Below, piece after piece: positions 13,654 through 18,185 of a DNA stretch of 18,185 nt. The notes beneath the pieces were generated by a model. That model ran no database searches. It was given only the letters and a program-made list of their open reading frames with translations, and was not told where the DNA came from. The stretch lies in contig DHLV01000166.1 of the NCBI GenBank assembly GCA_002405445.1, forward strand, positions 26,025 to 44,209, read 5' to 3'. Position 1 is the first letter of the stretch. Every line of letters begins with the position of its first letter. This stretch comes from Flammeovirgaceae bacterium UBA4659. GTDB taxonomy: Bacteria > Bacteroidota > Bacteroidia > Cytophagales > Cyclobacteriaceae. Position numbers and translations under genes: made by a program.

Positions 13654-16600
13654 ATGGAATCTATGCAACGAATACTCTTTCTAGTGTGCCTCGCAGCCAT
13701 TGCGACCCCTGCACTCGCACAAAAAAATAAAAGTAACGCCCCTGTGGCACCTGCCTTTAGCGCAGAACAGTACAAGGGACTGAAGTGGCGCAACATCGGG
13801 CCTGGCCGTGGGGGCCGCGCCAATGCCATTGCCGGGCACCCGGCCAACGAAAACGTGTACTTTGTAGGGTACACCGGTGGTGGCGTATGGAAAACAGAAG
13901 ACGCGGGCCTGGTATGGAAAAACGTTTCAGACGGATTTTTTAAAGTAGGCTCCATGGGTGACATCGCCATCAGCGAAAGCGACCCCAACGTGATTTACGT
14001 GGGTACGGGCGAGCATGCCGTGCGTGGCGTGATGACATCATATGGTGATGGCGTTTATAAATCGACTGATGGCGGAAAGAGCTGGAAGAATATTGGGCTG
14101 GAAAAAACACGTCATATCTCTGACGTAGTGATTCATCCCCAAAACCCTGACGTTGTGCTGGTGGCTGCACAGGGTGCGGTGCATGGTGCCAGTCCGGACC
14201 GGGGTGTGTACAAATCAACAGACGGTGGCACCAGCTGGAAAAAAACGTTGTTTGTAGATGACAACACGGGCATCAGCAGTTTGAGCATGGACATGACCAA
14301 CCCGCGAATCTTGTACGCAGCCACCTGGCCCCACAGAAGATATCCCTGGAAAGTGCAAAGCGGACCCAATGCGGCAGTGTGGAAATCAACTGATGGCGGG
14401 GAGACCTGGAATAAAATTATTGAAGGCTTGCCAAAAGAAATGGGTAAAATCGGTTTGTCGGTATCGCGGGCCAATCCAAACCGCGTGTATGCCATCATTG
14501 AGGCAGAGAAATCGAAAGCCGGTTTATACCGCAGCGATGACGGTGGCAAGAAATGGATACACCAATCCAGCGATCAAAATATCACTGCTAGGTCATGGTA
14601 CTATATGGAAGTATTTGCTGACCCCGTCAATGAAGACATTGTGTATGTTTTGAATGCACCGATGATGCGCTCAATTGATGGCGGCAAGACTTTCCAAAAC
14701 GTGCAGGTAGGGCATGGCGATACGCACGACTTGTGGATCAACCCCAAAAAGAACAGCAACATTGCGTTGGCTGATGATGGCGGTGGAGAAATCACTTTCA
14801 ATGCCGGCAAAACCTGGTCAACGCAAGGCAACCAGCCTACTGCGCAATTTTATCGTGTCAATGTAGACAATCGGTTTCCATACTGGGTGTATGGAGGCCA
14901 GCAAGACAACACATCGGTGATGATCAAGAGCCGTACCAACGGCATGGGTATCACCGTAAAAGACTGGGTAAATGGCCCCGGATGCGAAAGTGCGTACATC
15001 GCATTTGACAACCCCAACAATCCGCAGTTGTTCTATGGCGGTTGTTATCAGGGGCAAATTGATGTGCTCGACTCACGCACAGACGAAACAAAGGATCTGA
15101 TGGAATACCCTGCTACCAACCTGGCGTATGCACCCAAGAAAATGAAGTACCGTTTCAATTGGAATGCCCCGTTGATCAATTCTCCGCACGATTCAAAAAC
15201 ACTGTACCACGCGGGCAATGTGCTGTTTAAATCCACCAACGGTGGTATGAGTTGGGAGAAGATCAGCGGTGACCTCACCCGCAATGACACCACCAAACAA
15301 GATTACAGCGGAGGCCCGATTACCAACGAAGGTGCCGGTGGCGAAAACTACAACACCATCTACTACGTGATCGAATCGCCACACGAGCGCGGATTGATTT
15401 ACACTGGCAGCGACTGCGGGTTGGTGCACATCACCCGCGATGGCGGAAAAAACTGGCAGAACATTACGCCTGCCGGATTGGCCGAGTGCATGATTCATTC
15501 TATCGAAGTATCGCCACACGATAAAAGCACCGTTTATATTTCAGCTTCGCGCTACAAGTTCAACGATTATTCAAACATGGCCTACAAGTCATCCGACTAT
15601 GGCAAGACATGGACAAAGCTCAGTAATGGTATCGAAAATGATGACTTCATCAAAGTTATTCGTGAAGATAAAAAAGTGAAAGACTTACTCTACGCGGGGG
15701 CAGAACGCGGGTTCTACATATCGTTCAACGGAGGCATCAACTGGAATAAGATGCAACTGAATTTCCCCGTTGTGCCTGTCACTGATCTTATCAGCCACGA
15801 CAACGACCTGGTAGCTGCCACGGCAGGGCGGGCATTTTGGATTTTAGATGACCTCAGTCCGATACAACAATCAAGCGGAACATTGGGGACAGCAGCTATA
15901 AAAATTTATTCACCCAAACCCACCATACGGCTCACCAGCTTTGCCCCCAGTTGGATGGAGGTGCCCGCAGGCACAGGGCAAAACCCACTGAACGGTGTGA
16001 TTCTCACCTATCATTTGAAAGAAAAGGCCGATACTGCAAATGTTACTTTAGAGATTTTAGACATGAGCGGCAACGTGATCCGAAAATACTCAAACAAGAA
16101 AGACGAAAATGTAAAACCGTTTCCCGGAGGCGCACCGCCATCGCCACAAATCCCGGCTGAAGCCGGCATGAACCGCTTCGCGTGGGATTTTAAAACGGAA
16201 GCTTTGCCTGACGTTCCGGGTGTTTACGTATATGGCGATCTGGGTGGCCACCGTGTGGCGCCCGGCAAATATAAAGCACGCGTTAAATTTAAGAATGAAA
16301 CATCTGAAACTGAATTTGACCTGGTTACAGACCCCAACTTGGCAAATGTAACGGCCGCTGATTGGGCAGCACAACAACAGGTGATTCAACAAGCTGAAGA
16401 CGGGGTGCGCGATATTCACAACTCGGTCAACAACATGCGCAAAGTGAAAAAACAAATTGAAGGCTACAATGATTTGCTGAAGAATGACCCCAACGCCAAG
16501 GAATTGGTAAATATTGGCAAAGAGATCATCAAAAAAATTGAAAAGTGGGAGAAAGAGTTGATTGAGCCGCGTTCAAAAAATTTCCAAGATGTGATCAACT

Positions 16601-16839
16601 TTGAGAATAAACTCAACTCAGAGTTTTTACAAATCAAATCAAATGCCGACACCCACGATCCGCGCGTAACGCAAGGTGTGCGCGATCGCCTTGGAGACAT
16701 TCAAATCGACTGGTCAAAACAGAAGAATATGATGACCGAGGTGATTAATAAAGACATCAGCAATTTCAACAAAACATTCAAAGACAAAAATCTGCCTGCA
16801 TTGATTACAGAATTGAAGGAAACGGTGATCAGTAATTGA
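13654..16839 (+). CDS. Secreted VPS10/sortilin-like BNR (Asp-box) repeat protein
   Basis: A 1061-residue exported protein. Residues 1-22 form a signal peptide ([20 protein letters not shown] then LAQ); a second ATG at 13663 gives a slightly shorter one. Residues about 35-740 are beta-propeller material with at least nine Asp-box repeats, for example STDGGKSW (137-144), STDGGTSW (188-195), STDGGETW (245-252) and SDDGGKKW (294-301), and later copies near 340, 525, 594 and 645. A beta-sandwich-like segment (about 775-905, [39 protein letters not shown]) and a C-terminal alpha-helical, lysine-rich region (about 905-1055) follow. No membrane helix or recognised type IX sorting domain is visible. 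Homologues are often labelled glycosyl hydrolase or sortilin-like, but no enzymatic activity is shown; protein binding in the periplasm is equally likely. Monocistronic. Confidence 0.92.
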   Translation: MESMQRILFLVCLAAIATPALAQKNKSNAPVAPAFSAEQYKGLKWRNIGPGRGGRANAIAGHPANENVYFVGYTGGGVWKTEDAGLVWKNVSDGFFKVGSMGDIAISESDPNVIYVGTGEHAVRGVMTSYGDGVYKSTDGGKSWKNIGLEKTRHISDVVIHPQNPDVVLVAAQGAVHGASPDRGVYKSTDGGTSWKKTLFVDDNTGISSLSMDMTNPRILYAATWPHRRYPWKVQSGPNAAVWKSTDGGETWNKIIEGLPKEMGKIGLSVSRANPNRVYAIIEAEKSKAGLYRSDDGGKKWIHQSSDQNITARSWYYMEVFADPVNEDIVYVLNAPMMRSIDGGKTFQNVQVGHGDTHDLWINPKKNSNIALADDGGGEITFNAGKTWSTQGNQPTAQFYRVNVDNRFPYWVYGGQQDNTSVMIKSRTNGMGITVKDWVNGPGCESAYIAFDNPNNPQLFYGGCYQGQIDVLDSRTDETKDLMEYPATNLAYAPKKMKYRFNWNAPLINSPHDSKTLYHAGNVLFKSTNGGMSWEKISGDLTRNDTTKQDYSGGPITNEGAGGENYNTIYYVIESPHERGLIYTGSDCGLVHITRDGGKNWQNITPAGLAECMIHSIEVSPHDKSTVYISASRYKFNDYSNMAYKSSDYGKTWTKLSNGIENDDFIKVIREDKKVKDLLYAGAERGFYISFNGGINWNKMQLNFPVVPVTDLISHDNDLVAATAGRAFWILDDLSPIQQSSGTLGTAAIKIYSPKPTIRLTSFAPSWMEVPAGTGQNPLNGVILTYHLKEKADTANVTLEILDMSGNVIRKYSNKKDENVKPFPGGAPPSPQIPAEAGMNRFAWDFKTEALPDVPGVYVYGDLGGHRVAPGKYKARVKFKNETSETEFDLVTDPNLANVTAADWAAQQQVIQQAEDGVRDIHNSVNNMRKVKKQIEGYNDLLKNDPNAKELVNIGKEIIKKIEKWEKELIEPRSKNFQDVINFENKLNSEFLQIKSNADTHDPRVTQGVRDRLGDIQIDWSKQKNMMTEVINKDISNFNKTFKDKNLPALITELKETVISN

Positions 16840-16882
16840 TGTTGGATCTGTCACTAAAAAAATCTGCCACTCGGTAATGTCT

Positions 16883-16904
16883 CACCCCTTTCCGAATAGG
16901 GGTG
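16883..16904. terminator. GC-rich hairpin after the BNR-repeat protein gene
   Basis: CACCCCT (16883-16889) pairs perfectly with AGGGGTG (16898-16904) over an 8-base loop, 44 bases after the stop codon. No U-run follows (GGATGC), so it would be a weak or non-canonical terminator; the position supports a transcript-end or 3' protection role. Confidence 0.4.
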
Positions 16905-16952
16905 GGATGCTACCACAAATGATCTGAAATAAAAAAACATAACAATTTATCG

Positions 16953-16989
16953 GGCGAAGCTGTGTGCTGGGTTTAGTGTATTCTTCGCC
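16953..16989. repeat. 7-bp inverted repeat GGCGAAG/CTTCGCC
   Basis: GGCGAAG (16953-16959) and CTTCGCC (16983-16989) are exact reverse complements separated by 23 bases. It is one of several stems in this gene-free stretch. I considered an integron attC site and rejected it because the flanking core sites are missing. Confidence 0.4.
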
Positions 16990-17075
16990 AACCTCGGCCG
17001 GATATTTTCACCTCAATCATGCAATGGAGAACCCGGTGCGCAACTTACGAATGTAAATCAACAACTTGTGGTGGA

Positions 17076-17108
17076 ATGCTGAAACCCGAATTGGGTTTTT
17101 ATCAGCAT
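17076..17108 (+). repeat. Two-part hairpin, terminator-like
   Basis: ATGCTGA (17076-17082) pairs with TCAGCAT (17102-17108), enclosing a second stem AACCC (17083-17087)/GGGTT (17093-17097) with loop GAATT. The inner stem is followed by TTT. Read on plus, AACCC-GAATT-GGGTTTTT could act as an intrinsic terminator, though it lies about 240 bases after the nearest plus-strand stop codon. Confidence 0.45.
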
Positions 17109-17119
17109 GAAACTTGACT

Positions 17120-17192
17120 ATCCTGCCTTCTTTGTCAGGATTTATAAACCCTTGAGGCAGGTGATGCATCCCTTATGCATCATCCGGGTTTA
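17120..17192. repeat. Nested stem-loops, candidate structured RNA or element end
   Basis: ATCCTG (17120-17125) pairs with CAGGAT (17136-17141). TAAACCC (17145-17151) pairs with GGGTTTA (17186-17192) and encloses a perfect 8-bp hairpin TGATGCAT (17162-17169), loop CCCTT, ATGCATCA (17175-17182), extended by GG/CC with one bulged base. CCTGCC (17122-17127) can alternatively pair with GGCAGG (17156-17161), which would disrupt the first stem. All pairings were read directly; function is unknown. Confidence 0.5.
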
Positions 17193-17414
17193 ATGAATGA
17201 TAAACCATCAGCTTTTTTGCACTTCGTGCTGACGATCGAAAATGAAAGGATTGGGTTTTATCGTTGTCGAAAATTCTTCTTTCATTTTCAATGTCAGTTT
17301 TCATCCTCGCAACCCTCTTGGTACCGTTAGGATTCGTCACCCCTCTGGCAGAGTTGTCGTTACAAGTCATTTCAAATGGCAATTCTGAGATCACCGGTTT
17401 GGCCGGGAGTGTCA

Positions 17415-17816
17415 CTATCGGGGTTTCTGCTCCTTGTCCGTTCTTATTTTATTGGTCAACCATTGCTTCGCTTCTTCGAGCGTCTTGAAAATGACAATAT
17501 CGAAGCCTCGTTGGCGGCCGATGTACTGCCAGTAGGATGCAAAGTTTTCAGACTCATTGTTAAATACGCACGCAGCAGTGACTTGGTGGAGCTGGGGCAT
17601 GTTGCTCTCGTAAGTTCTGATCAAATTAAAGGCCTGCACATGGTTCAGGTTGAGGTGCACCTTGCGGTAGTCTATCAGCAAATAACGGCTTTCTGTCTCT
17701 ACTATCTTGTTGTAGACGGCAGTGGCAGTCTGAAACATTTCCGCATCTGAATTGCGCACACCATGGCCCTCTATCAACAAATAATCTGCAAATGGTTCAA
17801 AGGTTACTAATTCCAC
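17415..17816 (-). CDS. SpoIIAA/STAS-like small cytosolic protein
   Basis: A 133-residue soluble protein starting at GTG 17816 (MELVTFEPFADYLLIEGHGV). It has alternating strands and helices: YLLIEGHG (strand), AEMFQTATAVYNKIVETES (helix), RYLLIDYRKVHLN (strand), HVQAFNLIRTYESNMPQLHQ (helix), VTAACVFNNES (strand), FASYWQYIGRQRGFDIVIFK and TLEEAKQWLTNK (final helix). The order and the closing F-x(4)EEAxxWL segment match SpoIIAA-like proteins common in Bacteroidota. There is no obvious conserved phosphorylatable serine after the second strand, so an anti-sigma-antagonist role is not supported. Function unknown. It is isolated, with gene-poor sequence on both sides, and no SD sequence or consensus promoter was found. 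Confidence 0.72.
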   Translation of the reverse strand: MELVTFEPFADYLLIEGHGVRNSDAEMFQTATAVYNKIVETESRYLLIDYRKVHLNLNHVQAFNLIRTYESNMPQLHQVTAACVFNNESENFASYWQYIGRQRGFDIVIFKTLEEAKQWLTNKIRTDKEQKPR

Positions 17817-17908
17817 ATCGTAAAGATACCTGTCTAGTCTGTAAATAAGCTATATCCGGCAAAATTTGTTCATGGTGTAAATGTAGCTGGTGTTTTGTTT
17901 TTACCCAC
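17817..17908. other. Short spacer between SpoIIAA-like gene and epimerase fragment
   Basis: I see no gene here. It is the 5' region of the minus-strand SpoIIAA-like gene. A TATCTTTA word on the minus strand just before the GTG resembles the -7 consensus with one mismatch but has no properly spaced -33 partner. Confidence 0.4.
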
Positions 17909-18010
17909 TTATTTACTCAACGTTGCCGAGATACCTGTTTTATAATCGGTTGCAGTAAGGCCGAGCTGTTTTTCAATCTTACTGCTATCAAATATGTAGT
18001 CATTTTCATG
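17909..18010 (-). pseudogene. C-terminal fragment of an NAD-dependent epimerase/dehydratase
   Basis: The minus strand reads HENDYIFDSSKIEKQLGLTA-TDYKTGISATLSK followed by TAA (17909-17911). This is the typical C-terminal end of short-chain NAD(P)-binding epimerase-like proteins (FDSSKxEKxFGLxPTxYxxGIxxT). Reading upstream, the frame hits a TAA within four codons of this block, and no epimerase sequence appears in any frame to the window end. So only about 34 codons remain: a deletion or insertion scar. Confidence 0.6.
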
Positions 18011-18185
18011 TGTATAATTTTAAGTTCTCAAGTTTGTTTTGAGTTCGGTAAAACAGGTTAAGAGAGTAAATTTTCATGTTCGTACTTTGCATCGGTGATT
18101 GCTCACCGAGCTTGTGACATCGGTTGGTGCTTATCCTGTTAAGGTGTCAATTCAATACGCGTGATTCCACAAGGGATGCACAGAA
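18011..18185. other. Window end without recognised gene
   Basis: Nothing I can assign. On the minus strand a 23-codon frame starts MKIYSLNLFYRTQNKLENLK and ends at TGA near 18007; it is too short and motif-free to call. CGGTGA/TCACCG forms a small 6-bp stem with loop TTGC near 18091-18106. Confidence 0.4.

Larger units (their letters stand above)
16840..17414. other. Intergenic region without a convincing gene, rich in hairpins
   Basis: The 575 bases between the BNR-protein stop and the SpoIIAA-like gene stop hold no ORF I can support. The longest frames (TTG at 17264 on plus; ATG at 17415 on minus, 80 residues) lack recognisable motifs or good starts and overlap the neighbouring gene. The region contains at least five inverted repeats: 16883-16904, 16953-16989, 17076-17108, 17120-17141 and 17145-17192. 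It may be debris of a mobile element or a structured RNA. Confidence 0.6.

Noticed and set aside
16940..17060. Integron attC-like site (CATAAC... with GGCGAAG/CTTCGCC arms)
   Set aside because: No GTTRRRY partner core and no second cassette or integrase; a single inverted repeat is not enough.
17173..17415. 80-residue minus-strand ORF just downstream of the SpoIIAA-like gene
   Set aside because: Low-complexity polar sequence with no motif and no upstream signal; it may be decayed coding sequence but cannot be supported.
17264..17488. 74-residue plus-strand ORF with a hydrophobic start (MSKILLSFSMSVFILATLL)
   Set aside because: It needs a TTG start, runs antisense into the SpoIIAA-like gene, and has no recognisable motif after the hydrophobic stretch.

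Overview
The window looks like a piece of a Bacteroidota chromosome, most likely Cytophagales-like. The evidence is the ccmB-ccmC-ccmD-like-ccmE-ccmF layout, promoter elements of the TTG-N20-TAnnTTTG type, a stand-alone short GT5 'starch synthase catalytic domain' protein beside panC, and an SpoIIAA-like ORF and VPS10/BNR protein of kinds common in that phylum. Taxonomy is inferred from gene content and recalled protein families, not from a search.

Layout. 1-4195 (+): the tail of a cytochrome c maturation operon: ccmB (5' end outside the window), ccmC, a ccmD-like small membrane protein, ccmE with a CxxxY instead of HxxxY heme site, and ccmF. 4236-6716 (-): acyl-CoA dehydrogenase, a clear intrinsic terminator, then a two-gene unit read rfaE2 (heptose-1-P adenylyltransferase) then a YugP-like membrane zinc protease. 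6767-7120 (+): a small secreted ORFan that converges, with overlapping stop codons, on 7117-8112 (-), an LPG-synthase/flippase-like (UPF0104) membrane protein. Upstream of it lies a decayed panC (8158-9020, -) and no panD.

9137-12022 (+): a divergently transcribed GT5-like protein with a good Bacteroidota promoter, a 240-base gap carrying small repeats and an 18-bp near-perfect inverted repeat, and then full-length glmS. 12023-12473 has no intact gene; fragments on the minus strand read like debris of a membrane or outer-membrane protein. 12474-13487 (-): pirin. 13654-16839 (+): a 1061-residue secreted VPS10/sortilin-like BNR-repeat protein. 16840-17414: no convincing gene but a striking run of hairpins. 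17415-17816 (-): SpoIIAA/STAS-like protein. 17909-18010 (-): the C-terminal scrap of an NAD-dependent epimerase.

The intact genes are mostly housekeeping: respiration (cytochrome c), fatty-acid oxidation, and envelope precursor supply (ADP-heptose, glucosamine-6-P). The more unusual points are the CcmE cysteine variant, the loss of pantothenate synthetase within a conserved neighbourhood, the GT5 protein lacking its nucleotide-sugar loop, the inverted repeat overlapping the likely glmS promoter, and the structured intergenic region near 17.1 kb. I found no CRISPR array, tRNA, rRNA, intact transposase or phage gene.
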